Shown here piece by piece: positions 42,889 to 51,701 of a stretch of 64,000 bases of DNA (within the stretch, counting starts at the first letter, position 1; every line of letters begins with the position of its first letter). The DNA comes from Pseudodesulfovibrio sp. (lineage in GTDB: Bacteria > Desulfobacterota > Desulfovibrionia > Desulfovibrionales > Desulfovibrionaceae): positions 1 through 64,000 of the forward strand of contig JAEINO010000004.1 in NCBI GenBank assembly GCA_016342345.1, in the 5' to 3' direction. The notes beneath the pieces were generated by a model, which was not told the origin of the DNA, ran no database searches, and worked only from the letters and a program-made list of their open reading frames with translations. The position numbers and the translations under genes are program-made.

Positions 42889-44850
42889 CTACATCCACTT
42901 GTCGAACCATGTCTGGAACATGAGGAGGTTCCAGAGGCGATACTGATTGTCCCGTTTTCCGCGCATGTGGTCTGCGAGTTGGCGGTTGATTTCGCTCGGG
43001 TTGAACAGACCCTGGCTCGTGATGCGAGAGGGGCTGAGGAGATCGTGCGCCCAGCTTTTGAGTGGGCCGCGCAGCCAGTCGTCTATGGGGATGCCAAAGC
43101 CCATCTTGGGGCGTTCCACGAGATTTCTGGGGACGTGTTTGTAGAGGATTGCTCGCAGGATTCGCTTGCCTTCCTTGCCCTTGAGCAACATGTGAAGTGG
43201 GAGTCGCCATGCAAACTCAATGACGCGGTGGTCGAGAAATGGGGCGCGGGATTCCAGGGCCACGCCCATGGTGGCTCGGTCCACCTTGTGAAGGATGTCG
43301 CCGGGCAGATAGGTGACGGAGTCCATGTACTGCATCCAGCGGGTGTAATCTGTCAGGTTCGGCCATGTTTCGCGGCTGTCGAGGACTGTGTGCGGCTCAA
43401 CTCCGGTTGTGAGCAGGGAGCCGGGGTCGAACCATGTGGAGGAAAGTCGTTTGTACAGCTCCTCGCGGGTTTCGGAAGACAGTACGTCAGCCAGCTTGTG
43501 TGTTTTGTGGCCGGGAGTGCGGATGCGGGCGGCGTGTGGCATCAAATCTCCTGCCAGCCGGAACATGGCATCATATGACTTGGGAGAGATGAAACGTGCG
43601 CTGCTGGCTGCAATGCTCCTGAGTGCGGGCGGTACATTCTTGATCCTGTCCCAGATGGCCGGGGACCAGAAGTGGCGGTTGTAGCCCGCGAATGTTTCGT
43701 CGCCGCCGTCTCCGGTGAGGCAGACAGTGACGTGCTGCCGGGTCATTTCTGCCACCAGGAAGGACGGTATCTGGGAGGCATCGGCAAAGGGTTCATCATA
43801 GAGTGTCGGCAGGCGTGGAATGAGATCAAGGACATGATCCGGGGTGACGAACAGTTCGGTGTGTTCCGTGCCGAGATGGTTAGCCACCTTTCTGGCATCG
43901 GTGGATTCATCGTAATCCTTGTCTGAAAAACCGATGGTGAAACTGCGTGCGGGACGATCCGATTCGGCCTGCATGAGGGCAGTGACCAGAGAGGAATCAA
44001 TGCCGCCGGAAAGGAGCACGCCCAGTGGGACATCCGAAAGCATCTGGTTTCTGATGGTTTTTCGCAACAGGGATTCCAATTGATCGGCAGCCTCTCCTTC
44101 CTCGCCAGTGAACGGGTCGGCCTGGGCGCGGTTTGCGGTGTCGCGCAGGGTCCAGTAAGGTTCCGGTTTCAACAGGGTCGGGTTGTCGGCTCTGATGGTC
44201 AGCAGATGGCCGGGAGAAAGCTTGAAAATGTCCTTGTAGATGGAGCGTGGCTCGGGCACGTATTGGAAGCGCAAATAGAGCGACAAGGCCTCCAGGTCAA
44301 GCCCAGGCCTGAAATGAGGGTATGCCCGAAGGGCTTTGAGTTCGGAGCCGAATATGACTCCTCGGTTTGCCCGGCCATAGTACAGGGGCTTTTCGCCCAT
44401 GCGGTCGCGGGCCAAGTGCAGAACGCGCAGGTCTCTGTCCCAGAGGGCAAAGGCGAACATACCGGTAAATCGGGTCAGCGCGGCTTCGATCCCCCAGGCC
44501 TGGAAGGCTGCCAGCATGACTTCGGTATCCGAATTGCTGCGCCATGGCAGGAACGGGCCGCCCTGCTCTTCCAATTCCTTTCGGAGTTCAAGAAAATTGT
44601 AGATTTCGCCGTTGTGGCTGAGCACGAATCGACCATCTGCTCCGTGCATGGGCTGTGCGCCGGAGTCCGAGAGATCGAGAACGGACAGTCGTCGGTGGGC
44701 CAACCCGAGGCCGACTTTCGGATCAGCATGAGAACCGGAACCATCTGGGCCACGATGGGCCAGGGTGTCCGCCATATGATCGGACAGGGCCAGCAGCCCT
44801 TCCGAGTCCCCGATCATGCCGGGATTGATGAATCCGGTTATTCCGCACAT
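42889..44850 (-). CDS. asnB: Asparagine synthetase, glutamine-hydrolysing
   Basis: A 653-residue enzyme. The N-terminal Ntn-type glutaminase starts MCGITGFINPG (catalytic Cys2) and has LGLAHRRLSVLDL and FVLSHNGEIYNF, which bind glutamine. The synthetase half contains LGVLLSGGIDSSLVTALM (ATP pyrophosphatase loop), YDEPFADASQIPSF, and CLTGDGGDETFAGYNR. It converts aspartate to asparagine, but many homologues of this length (about 630-650) amidate other substrates in glycan clusters, so the precise role is open. It is divergent from the Gsp-like trio, with a 107-base gap that should hold both promoters. Confidence 0.9.
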   Translation of the reverse strand: MCGITGFINPGMIGDSEGLLALSDHMADTLAHRGPDGSGSHADPKVGLGLAHRRLSVLDLSDSGAQPMHGADGRFVLSHNGEIYNFLELRKELEEQGGPFLPWRSNSDTEVMLAAFQAWGIEAALTRFTGMFAFALWDRDLRVLHLARDRMGEKPLYYGRANRGVIFGSELKALRAYPHFRPGLDLEALSLYLRFQYVPEPRSIYKDIFKLSPGHLLTIRADNPTLLKPEPYWTLRDTANRAQADPFTGEEGEAADQLESLLRKTIRNQMLSDVPLGVLLSGGIDSSLVTALMQAESDRPARSFTIGFSDKDYDESTDARKVANHLGTEHTELFVTPDHVLDLIPRLPTLYDEPFADASQIPSFLVAEMTRQHVTVCLTGDGGDETFAGYNRHFWSPAIWDRIKNVPPALRSIAASSARFISPKSYDAMFRLAGDLMPHAARIRTPGHKTHKLADVLSSETREELYKRLSSTWFDPGSLLTTGVEPHTVLDSRETWPNLTDYTRWMQYMDSVTYLPGDILHKVDRATMGVALESRAPFLDHRVIEFAWRLPLHMLLKGKEGKRILRAILYKHVPRNLVERPKMGFGIPIDDWLRGPLKSWAHDLLSPSRITSQGLFNPSEINRQLADHMRGKRDNQYRLWNLLMFQTWFDKWM

Positions 44851-44957
44851 CTCACGGACGTATCTATCAGTCCGGCCCGGCTTTGGGCAAATCCTTTTCC
44901 CTCATGTCCAGCTTGCCCCGCCCTCCCCTTTCGCGTATTTGTCCCGTGAGAATCATT

Positions 44958-45509
44958 ATGACGGCAACTCGAATACATACCAATACCTCTGAATCGCTGA
45001 AGACGCGTGCTTCCGAACAGGAGCCGGGTTTCAGGGCGGACAAGGATTCCAAGCGGTTTCTTCGGACTCTTGTTTGGGTGATGATCATTGGTGGTCTGTT
45101 CCTGGCTGGACAGGGATTGCGTTATCATTTCAATGCCTTGCAGCTTGAGGAGATCAAAGCTGAGACCGATAAGCTCTATAGTTCAGTACTTGGGCCGGAC
45201 ATAGGGCTGTCGCCTTTTGGCCGGTTGCAGTTTGAACAAGGAAAATTGACTGCCATCAGACGTATCGGACTCGATCCCCTGAGTGTTCTTGCCTCGCTGA
45301 GTCGTCCTGCCATGGAAAGTCTGCGGCTGGAAGGGCTGTCACTAACCGGGAAAAAAGGAAGGGCGCGTGGCTTTTTCGGTCCCAATGCGGATCGTTTTGG
45401 CGAGTATTTTGAGGCTTTGTCCGAGGATGACCAGTACTCCTTTTTGCTGGAAAAAAGCGAAGAAGTGTTCGGAGGCATCGTGTTCAGCTTGATAGTGGAG
45501 GCCAAATAA
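44958..45509 (+). CDS. GspL-like periplasmic/membrane protein lacking the cytoplasmic domain
   Basis: A 183-residue protein with a 38-residue polar N-terminus, a single membrane helix (LVWVMIIGGLFLAGQGLRY), a short coiled linker (LQLEEIKAETDKLYSSVL) and a ferredoxin-like periplasmic domain (LDPLSVLASLSRPA..., ending IVFSLIVEAK). This is the layout of the C-terminal half of type II secretion GspL, but the actin-like cytoplasmic half that contacts the GspE ATPase is missing. The next two genes look like GspM and GspN. The start ATG 44958 is used; an earlier start at 44883 would overlap no other gene but lacks a ribosome site. Confidence 0.7.
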   Translation: MTATRIHTNTSESLKTRASEQEPGFRADKDSKRFLRTLVWVMIIGGLFLAGQGLRYHFNALQLEEIKAETDKLYSSVLGPDIGLSPFGRLQFEQGKLTAIRRIGLDPLSVLASLSRPAMESLRLEGLSLTGKKGRARGFFGPNADRFGEYFEALSEDDQYSFLLEKSEEVFGGIVFSLIVEAK

Positions 45510-45510
45510 C

Positions 45511-46005
45511 ATGGTGAAGAGCACACAGTATTTCTGGAGCTCCTGGCCTCCTGCCTCGCAGCAACAATTTTTCAAGTACACGCTGTCAGGACTCTCCCTG
45601 TTGTTCTTTTTTGTATGTATCGGGATTTTTTTCTTTATCGGTCCCTTGACCCAGCAGATAGCCCAGAGCAAGGAACGGTATGGCCAAGTTGTTCCCATTG
45701 TTCAGGATATCAAGACCTTGCGCGCCCAGCAGGGTGATCTCGCCCATCTGCCTGTTGACAAGGCTGTCTGGAGGCTTGTTGACGACTTGCAGATCGAGAA
45801 GAATCTTGCTTCCCTGCGGGTATCTCGTTTGAACGAGGATGAACCTGGTATTCAGGTGACGTTTACTGGCTTGTCTCTTACCGCGTTGACCAATTTTCTT
45901 GATGCCCTGCGTGTAAGAGCCAGTCTTCAGACGCCGGAATGCGTCCTGACTCGAAATCCTGATGACCCGCGTCTTGCCGATGCACATTTTGTCCTGGCCC
46001 GTTGA
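45511..46005 (+). CDS. GspM-like protein
   Basis: A 164-residue protein with one membrane helix (LSGLSLLFFFVCIGIFFFIG) after a short cytoplasmic end, then a periplasmic domain (IEKNLASLRVSRLNEDEPGI, VTFTGLSLTALTNFLDALR) resembling the ferredoxin-like fold of GspM. It overlaps the previous stop by nothing but starts 1 base after it (TAACATGG), so translational coupling is likely. GspM and GspL pair through such domains. The identity rests on size, topology and neighbours rather than a clear signature. Confidence 0.65.
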   Translation: MVKSTQYFWSSWPPASQQQFFKYTLSGLSLLFFFVCIGIFFFIGPLTQQIAQSKERYGQVVPIVQDIKTLRAQQGDLAHLPVDKAVWRLVDDLQIEKNLASLRVSRLNEDEPGIQVTFTGLSLTALTNFLDALRVRASLQTPECVLTRNPDDPRLADAHFVLAR

Positions 46006-46017
46006 TCGGAGCAGAAT

Positions 46018-46764
46018 ATGGTAAAGCCCTATAGCAAACCGTCTTCCCTGCCAGGCCGTGTTTTGGCCCGGATTTTCTTGATTTTTATCGGGTTTTTGCT
46101 GGGTGTTGCCCTGTTTACTCCCTGGGACAAGATATGGGCTTCCGCCTTGTCTTCCATCGACGAAAAGCTGCCAACCATAGGCTTGACCTGGGGTTCAATC
46201 GACCACGATGGCCCTTTTGGTTTTCGTGTGATGGATTTCAGAATCACCGTGGCTGACACGCCGGGAGATCTTCATTTCAAGCATGCGTATGTCAAGATGG
46301 GGTTTTCGCCGTTGGCCAACGTTCAACTCAATACAGGCGGTTCAAAGTGCCAGTTTGACATGTATCAGAACGGTTCTTTCGAGTTTGAAGGTGACCTCAA
46401 CCTGACATATCTGCTCGGCTATTCCGATTTCAAGGGCATTTTGCGTGCCTCTGGCAACCTTTTCATGCCAGCCGGTTCCGTGCTTCCCAAGAGCGGATGG
46501 GTGGATATTCGCTCCCCGCAACTTGTGTTGCCCGGTGACAAGATCATAGAGGATATCGCCTTCACTTCCGAGATAAAGGGAGCGGACATGAATATCCGCG
46601 ATTTTTCCATGCGTCTTCCTTTGACGTACAAATCCGCTGGTACAGCCATTCTTAACCCGGACAATATCTATTTGACTACCTTCAAGCTTGATGGTGAAAT
46701 GACCGTGGGCAAACAGTCGTTCCCTTATGCCGTGGAAGGAAGTCTGGCCGACGCTATCTGGTAG
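46018..46764 (+). CDS. GspN-like protein
   Basis: A 248-residue protein with an N-terminal anchor (ARIFLIFIGFLLGVALFTPW) and a beta-rich periplasmic body. The motif LTWGSIDHDGPFGFRVMDF near residue 60 and the later glycine/hydrophobic alternation resemble GspN, an accessory type II secretion protein found in Desulfovibrio-type clusters. It lies 12 bases after the GspM-like gene. No other Gsp gene (C-K) is in the window, so the trio is isolated from the rest of the system or serves another pilus/secretion machine. Confidence 0.65.
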   Translation: MVKPYSKPSSLPGRVLARIFLIFIGFLLGVALFTPWDKIWASALSSIDEKLPTIGLTWGSIDHDGPFGFRVMDFRITVADTPGDLHFKHAYVKMGFSPLANVQLNTGGSKCQFDMYQNGSFEFEGDLNLTYLLGYSDFKGILRASGNLFMPAGSVLPKSGWVDIRSPQLVLPGDKIIEDIAFTSEIKGADMNIRDFSMRLPLTYKSAGTAILNPDNIYLTTFKLDGEMTVGKQSFPYAVEGSLADAIW

Positions 46765-47115
46765 CCTTGTTGTCGCTGAATTATCCTCTTGGCTTCGTGG
46801 TTGGGCCATATGCGGAGGAATTTTTACTGGGCGAGCTTTTTCCGTTGAGTCATCTCCTGCTAATCTCGTCCTTAAAAAACATCAATTATTCCAGCTATTA
46901 TGGCCGTAAGGCAAAACCTTGTCAACACCGGACCAACAATGCTTATCAAAAGCCGGAAACCTCCATTATGCTCTGTCCTTACCAATGGGGAGCGCATCAA
47001 CAAAGACATGCCCGACGTCATTTACTGCTGATTGACAGCCGAGGTCATTATCCAACCATTCATCCGGTATAGAAATTCCCTTGCCACAAGACCCTTGCGA
47101 GCTTAGATCATCAAA
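46765..47115. other. Intergenic region with a shared 25-base motif
   Basis: No convincing gene; the open frame starting at 46767 has poor composition. GGGCCATATGCGGAGGAA then TTTTT at about 46804-46826 is nearly repeated at about 56880-56905 and may be an IS-end relic. No promoter could be named for the downstream regulator. Confidence 0.4.
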
Positions 47116-48534
47116 ATGGAATACACGATGCACCATTCCATGATTGTCACTTCGGAGGATTCGGCCCGCGAGGCGCTTGAAGCACTCCTCTCCCCATTGG
47201 GCAGCACCGTCTCGCTGAACGATATCGCTTCGGTGCGACCGACTTTGGCCGCCAGCCCGGTGGACGTGATCTTCGTGGACTTTGATATGCTCACCGAAGG
47301 CGGTGCGTCCTACAGCGATGGTTTCAGTGCTCTTTGCCAAGGCCAGGCCGAAGTCGAGATCGTCATCCTCATTCAGCCCGAGGGAATGCGCAGGGCCGTG
47401 GACGCCCTGAAAGCTGGTGCATCTGACTATCTAACCTACCCCGTTACAGAGGCCGAAGTGCAGGGCGTGTTGGAGCGGCTTGACAAGAACCTCATCATGA
47501 CAACCAAACAGGACTACCTCAAGGACCAGTTCTGGAATGAAGAGGCACTGCACGTGGTGCGAACCGACAGCCAGGTCATGCGCGATGCATTCGCCAAGGT
47601 CCGCCAGATGGCCGGGACCCGGACCACGGTTCTCCTGACCGGAGAGACCGGCACCGGCAAAAGTCTTATTGCCAAGCTCATTCATTCACACAGCACGCGG
47701 AAGGATTCGCCGTTCATCAGCGTCCACTGCGGAGCCATTCCCGACGCGCTCATCGAGAGTGAACTCTTCGGGCACGAGAAAGGGGCCTTTACCGGTGCTA
47801 TTCGGCGAAAAATAGGCAAGTTTGGCCAAGCTGACGGGGGCACGATCTTCCTGGATGAGATTGGCACCATCTCCCAATCCATGCAGGTCAAGTTGCTTAA
47901 TGTCCTGCAGGAACGCACCATCCAGCGTGTTGGTGGTGACGCGGATATCCTTGTGGATGTTCGCATTATCTCGGCCACCAACGATTCCCTCTGGGACTTG
48001 TGTGAACAGGGACTCTTCAGAAAGGACCTCTACTACCGACTCAATGTTTTTCCCATCGAAATTCCGCCTCTACGCGACCGCAAAAATGACATTTTTTCTT
48101 TCGCCGAAGCATTCATCAACCACTTCAATGTGCAGTTGGGCAAGAGCATCAAGGGATTGCACCCCAAAGTGCTGAATGCCTTCCAGCGTTACGACTGGCC
48201 GGGCAACGTGCGCGAGTTGGAGAATTTGGTGGAGCGGGCTTGCATCCTGGAAAAAGGGGATGTCATTTCTGCTGAAAGCATCCCAAACGATATTCTCGGT
48301 CCAAGCCGGCGTTGTGCGGAAACTACCACCGACATTTCGGTCGCCCTTGGCAGGGCTCGGCAAAATGTGGTTGACAGTTTCGAAAAGGAGTACCTTTCCG
48401 AACTCCTGCGCGCTACCAATGGCACGATCAAGGACGCTGCCCAATGGGCGGGCATAACCCCTCGCCAGCTCCACAAGCTCATGTCCCGCCACGGATTACA
48501 ACGCAGGAATTTCCGCACACCATCAAAAAACTGA
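47116..48534 (+). CDS. Sigma-54-dependent response regulator upstream of the KamA operon
   Basis: A 472-residue regulator. The N-terminal receiver-like domain (residues 1-125) has Asp55 in VIFVDFDML but a poorly kept acidic pocket (it begins HHSMIVTSEDS), so phosphorylation is uncertain. The AAA+ domain has Walker A GETGTGKS, GAFTGA, FLDEIGTISQSMQVK, and a Fis-type HTH (GTIKDAAQWAGITPRQLHK) ends the protein. A good -24/-12 promoter stands 209 bases after its stop, ahead of the KamA operon, so this is its probable activator. No histidine kinase adjoins it. Confidence 0.92.
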   Translation: MEYTMHHSMIVTSEDSAREALEALLSPLGSTVSLNDIASVRPTLAASPVDVIFVDFDMLTEGGASYSDGFSALCQGQAEVEIVILIQPEGMRRAVDALKAGASDYLTYPVTEAEVQGVLERLDKNLIMTTKQDYLKDQFWNEEALHVVRTDSQVMRDAFAKVRQMAGTRTTVLLTGETGTGKSLIAKLIHSHSTRKDSPFISVHCGAIPDALIESELFGHEKGAFTGAIRRKIGKFGQADGGTIFLDEIGTISQSMQVKLLNVLQERTIQRVGGDADILVDVRIISATNDSLWDLCEQGLFRKDLYYRLNVFPIEIPPLRDRKNDIFSFAEAFINHFNVQLGKSIKGLHPKVLNAFQRYDWPGNVRELENLVERACILEKGDVISAESIPNDILGPSRRCAETTTDISVALGRARQNVVDSFEKEYLSELLRATNGTIKDAAQWAGITPRQLHKLMSRHGLQRRNFRTPSKN

Positions 48535-48742
48535 ACTCACGGTTCACATATGCCATTTTCGGTACTCGCAATTCACATTTCCTGAAAAACACCAGTTACT
48601 GCGTCAGCTAACAGGCGTTGAAGACCTCAATTTGCGCCCTCTAGTCAGTTGCGTCGTCCTCCCTTGCCTTAATCGGAACCTTCAGTTCCCTCCTTTTTTG
48701 GACTTCCAATATTTTATTCCATGTATTCAGCTAGTTACGAGT

Positions 48743-48758
48743 TGGCACTGGAAATGCT
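48743..48758 (+). promoter_or_regulatory. Sigma-54 promoter (-24/-12) of the KamA operon
   Basis: TGGCAC, six bases, TGCT: the GG and GC pairs are 10 bases apart, exactly the spacing of sigma-54 promoters (consensus TGGCAC-N5-TTGCW). It lies 52 bases upstream of the first ORF (48795), which has AAGGAG before its ATG, and downstream of a gene for a sigma-54 activator. Confidence 0.8.
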
Positions 48759-48794
48759 TAAGCGCTGCAACACGAATGTCGTGAAGGAGCATGT

Positions 48795-49076
48795 ATGGGG
48801 AAAACAATTCGAACACCTGTTGCTGAAATGGAAACCATCGCCGGGGTACTCATACCCAGCGGTTGGGGCGAGCAGTTCATGGTCACGAGAATCTCCCTGG
48901 CATGCGACGGCGAAATAGATATCCTCGTCGGCAACCTTGATGCCCACCCCGAAATGCACGTTCATATTCGGAAGTGGGTCCAGGCTGTGGGTACGATCTC
49001 CCGGGATGGTGAAAGCGAAGTGATGCAGGTCGCATCCTTTCGATTGCTCGACGAGGGCGAACTTGCTGAATTTTAA
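48795..49076 (+). CDS. Small OB-like protein (first gene of KamA operon)
   Basis: A 93-residue acidic protein, no signal peptide. TIAGVLIPSGWGEQFMVTRI, then HVHIRKWVQAVGTISRDG and VMQVASFRLLDEGE give the strand order and KWVQAVGTI pattern of a small OB fold. The protein at 53266 is a paralog with the same pattern (EWVEASGII, MAVHSFEVIDEA). OB folds bind nucleic acids, peptides or oligosaccharides; the function here is unknown. It is preceded by the sigma-54 promoter and followed after 15 bases by the secreted protein. Confidence 0.6.
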   Translation: MGKTIRTPVAEMETIAGVLIPSGWGEQFMVTRISLACDGEIDILVGNLDAHPEMHVHIRKWVQAVGTISRDGESEVMQVASFRLLDEGELAEF

Positions 49077-49091
49077 CACATGGAGTTTACA

Positions 49092-49427
49092 ATGAAAAAA
49101 GTATGTGCGGTCTTTTTTGCGGTATTTCTGATGTTGTTCGTTATCGGGTTGGCTCAGGCCAATGAGAACGATCTGATGATCGGAGAAAAGGTCTCCGTGA
49201 CCGGCGTTGTCGTTGTCATGGAAGATGGAACATTCCTTGATGAAGGGACAAATCTCTTCCTACTTATCGACATGGAAGACCCGGTATTTCAAGAGGCTCC
49301 GGTCGAGGTCCTCGGCGAGTACCTCGTAATCGACGGGCAACCTGCCATCAAGGTGCAGGAAATAACCATTTTGGATGAGCTGCCTGCCGGTGGGGACAGC
49401 GAAATGCCTGCCGACAACAACGGTTGA
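49092..49427 (+). CDS. Secreted OB-like protein (second gene of KamA operon)
   Basis: A 111-residue protein with a signal peptide (KKVCAVFFAVFLMLFVIGLA, cleavage near AQA/NE). The mature part (about 88 residues) reads EKVSVTGVVVVMEDG, LLIDMEDP, VEVLGEYLVIDGQPAIKV, and QEITILDE: again a V-x-G-x-V opening and a strand-turn-strand close, suggesting another OB-like fold, now exported. ATG at 49092 is used with GGAG upstream. Its export sets it apart from the cytoplasmic enzymes of the operon and hints that the pathway product or a regulator works at the envelope. Confidence 0.6.
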   Translation: MKKVCAVFFAVFLMLFVIGLAQANENDLMIGEKVSVTGVVVVMEDGTFLDEGTNLFLLIDMEDPVFQEAPVEVLGEYLVIDGQPAIKVQEITILDELPAGGDSEMPADNNG

Positions 49428-49461
49428 TGAGCCGATAACCCAACCTAGCGAGGATGTAATC

Positions 49462-50703
49462 ATGATCGAAGTTCTGGCATATGCCGACCAGGAGCCTCCC
49501 CTCCTGCAGTCAATCCCTGGGAAGAAAGAAAAGATCGAAGAAAAACGACGCTGCAATACCATACGTGAATTTCGCGACTTTGCTTTCCCTTCCGTGTCTG
49601 ACGAACACTGGAACGACTGGCACTGGCAAATTGCCAACCGGGTTACCGATATGGACATTATGGAATCCGTCCTTGGACGGCCTCGCCAGGAGGGCCTCTC
49701 CTTGGATAAAGGATTGCCCGTGGCTGTAACCCCTTACTACCTGGCCGTGGCCGCAGCATCGGACTCCGAAGGAGTACGCCGGTGCGTCGAACCCACGATC
49801 AATGAATTTATCCTCGATTTTCACGAAAAAGAGGACCCGCTGTCAGAGGAGAGCCATATGGTCGTTCCCGGCCTGGTGCACAGATATCCTGACCGCGTAC
49901 TTTTCCTCGTGACTGATTTCTGCTCTACCTATTGCCGTTACTGCACCCGCTCCAGACTTGTTGGCAAGACTGGGCGTCGGCAGCACTCGGTCAAGAAGTG
50001 GAAGAGCGCCATTGCCTATATCAAACGGACTCCCGTCATTCGCGACGTCCTGCTGTCGGGTGGCGACCCTCTGACCCTTCCTGACGAAAGCCTGAACTGG
50101 CTATTGACCCAGTTGCGCGCCATCCCTCATGTGGAAATAATTCGCATTGGGTCCAAGGTACCGGCCGTGCTGCCTCAGCGGATTACGCCGGAATTGGTCT
50201 CCATGCTCAAAAAGCACCACCCTTTGTTCCTGAGTCTGCATTTCACCCACCCGGATGAACTGACTCCAGAGACGTCTCGTGCCTGTGAAATGCTGGCCGA
50301 TGCTGGCATTCCCCTGGGTAGCCAGACGGTTCTCCTCAAGGGCGTCAATGACGACACAACGATCATGAAGCGACTCATGCAAGGTCTGCTCAAGATTCGT
50401 GTGCGTCCCTACTATCTCTATCAGTGCGACCCCATTCCCGGTTCCTCGCACTTCAGAACGAGAGTTGAGAAGGGGATTGAGATTATCCAGGGACTTCGGG
50501 GACATACTTCCGGCTATGCCGTGCCCAGCTATGTCATCGATGCACCTGGCGGCGGCGGCAAGATCCCCTTGCTTCCCGAGTATTACGTTGGAAGGAACGA
50601 CCAGTCCGTTCTGCTCAGAAACTACGAAGGCAATATTTACTGCTACCCTGATCCCGAACCGGTTTCGGTATCGGGAGAGATGCTCCTGGAGGGCATGAAA
50701 TGA
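49462..50703 (+). CDS. kamA: Lysine 2,3-aminomutase-type radical SAM enzyme
   Basis: A 413-residue PLP- and SAM-dependent aminomutase that moves the alpha-amino group of lysine to give beta-lysine. The cluster motif CSTYCRYC holds Cys154, Cys158 and Cys161; the lysine-binding Asp in YQCDPIPGSSHFRT and the SYVIDAPGGGGK motif with PLP-binding Lys367 are kept, matching known KamA. It differs from the clostridial enzyme in a longer N-terminus and in lacking the C-terminal Cys-rich zinc tail. ATG at 49462 is chosen over the longer frame as it follows GAGGA. It overlaps the next gene by 4 bases (ATGA), so the enzymes are translationally coupled. Confidence 0.88.
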   Translation: MIEVLAYADQEPPLLQSIPGKKEKIEEKRRCNTIREFRDFAFPSVSDEHWNDWHWQIANRVTDMDIMESVLGRPRQEGLSLDKGLPVAVTPYYLAVAAASDSEGVRRCVEPTINEFILDFHEKEDPLSEESHMVVPGLVHRYPDRVLFLVTDFCSTYCRYCTRSRLVGKTGRRQHSVKKWKSAIAYIKRTPVIRDVLLSGGDPLTLPDESLNWLLTQLRAIPHVEIIRIGSKVPAVLPQRITPELVSMLKKHHPLFLSLHFTHPDELTPETSRACEMLADAGIPLGSQTVLLKGVNDDTTIMKRLMQGLLKIRVRPYYLYQCDPIPGSSHFRTRVEKGIEIIQGLRGHTSGYAVPSYVIDAPGGGGKIPLLPEYYVGRNDQSVLLRNYEGNIYCYPDPEPVSVSGEMLLEGMK

Positions 50704-51701
50704 ATATCGGCATGACCTACGACCTCAAGGACGACTATCTGAAACAGGGTTTGTCCCATGAAGAGGCCGCTGAGTTTGATTCCGAAGTGACCATCTTCGG
50801 CATTGAAAGCGCGTTACAATCCCTCGGTCACACTGTTGACCGCATAGGTAATGTCACGGCCCTTGTTTCCCGACTCGCCGCAGGTGACGCATGGGACATG
50901 GTCTTCAATCTTGCCGAGGGTTTGCGTGGATTGGGCCGCGAGGCACAGGTCCCGGCTCTGCTCGACGCATGGGGAATTCCATACACCTTTTCAGGGCCGG
51001 ATCTCATGTGTCTCACCCTGCACAAGGGCATGACCAACAGCGTTGTCCGTTCCCTTGGTGTTGCCACGGCGGATTTCGTGCTGATTAAAAGGGTCGAGGA
51101 CGTGGAGCTTGTGACCCTGCCGTTCCCCTTGTTTGTCAAACCTGTAGCCGAAGGGACCAGCAAGGGCATCAGCAGCCGTTCTCTGGTCAGTTCCAAAGAA
51201 GAATTGAGCGCCATGTGCGTTGAGCTTCTGGCTATCTTCAAACAGCCTGTTCTGGTGGAGACTTATCTGTCGGGCCGCGAGTTTACGGTGGGGATTGTCG
51301 GCAGTGGAGACGAAAGCCGTATCGCCGGGATCATCGAAGTCCAGGCTGTTGGAGGTGGAGACGTTTCTGCCTACACTTACGAAAACAAACAGGATTGGAC
51401 AAAGCGCGTTTCCTACGAGCTGGTGGACGACGAGGCCGCCATGGCTTGCGGTGTCCTTGCGCTTAAGGCGTGGCGCGGTCTTGGCTGTCTTGACGCGGGT
51501 CGTATTGACGTTCGCCTGGACCACCATTCCAGGCCTTGTTTCATTGAAGTCAACCCGTTGCCCGGTCTGAACCCGGAGAGTTCTGATTTGCCCATCCTCT
51601 GGAGACTGGGCGGTGGCGAATACAAGGCATTGATTCAGGGTATTTTTCACTCTGCCGTGCGCCGGTTCAGGCCGGTGGAATCATTTAGGGGAGCCGCATA
51701 A
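50700..51701 (+). CDS. ATP-grasp ligase 1 (D-Ala-D-Ala ligase-like)
   Basis: A 333-residue member of the ATP-grasp superfamily related to D-alanine:D-alanine ligase. Visible elements are WDMVFNLAEGLRG (N-domain), LPFPLFVKPVAEGTSKGI (ATP-binding Lys and glycine loop), VLVETYLSGREFTVGI, and CFIEVNPLPGLNPESSDLP (metal-binding Glu/Asn). The set is kept, so it should form an acyl-phosphate and couple it to an amine. The divergence from housekeeping Ddl and its place between KamA and a second ATP-grasp suggest that the substrate is a lysine derivative rather than D-Ala. It shares ATGA with kamA and 1 base with the next gene. Confidence 0.85.
   Translation: MNIGMTYDLKDDYLKQGLSHEEAAEFDSEVTIFGIESALQSLGHTVDRIGNVTALVSRLAAGDAWDMVFNLAEGLRGLGREAQVPALLDAWGIPYTFSGPDLMCLTLHKGMTNSVVRSLGVATADFVLIKRVEDVELVTLPFPLFVKPVAEGTSKGISSRSLVSSKEELSAMCVELLAIFKQPVLVETYLSGREFTVGIVGSGDESRIAGIIEVQAVGGGDVSAYTYENKQDWTKRVSYELVDDEAAMACGVLALKAWRGLGCLDAGRIDVRLDHHSRPCFIEVNPLPGLNPESSDLPILWRLGGGEYKALIQGIFHSAVRRFRPVESFRGAA

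Noticed and set aside
46767-47072. 101-codon plus-strand frame after the GspN-like gene
   Set aside because: Poor codon use, no ribosome site, and it passes through an IS-end-like motif.
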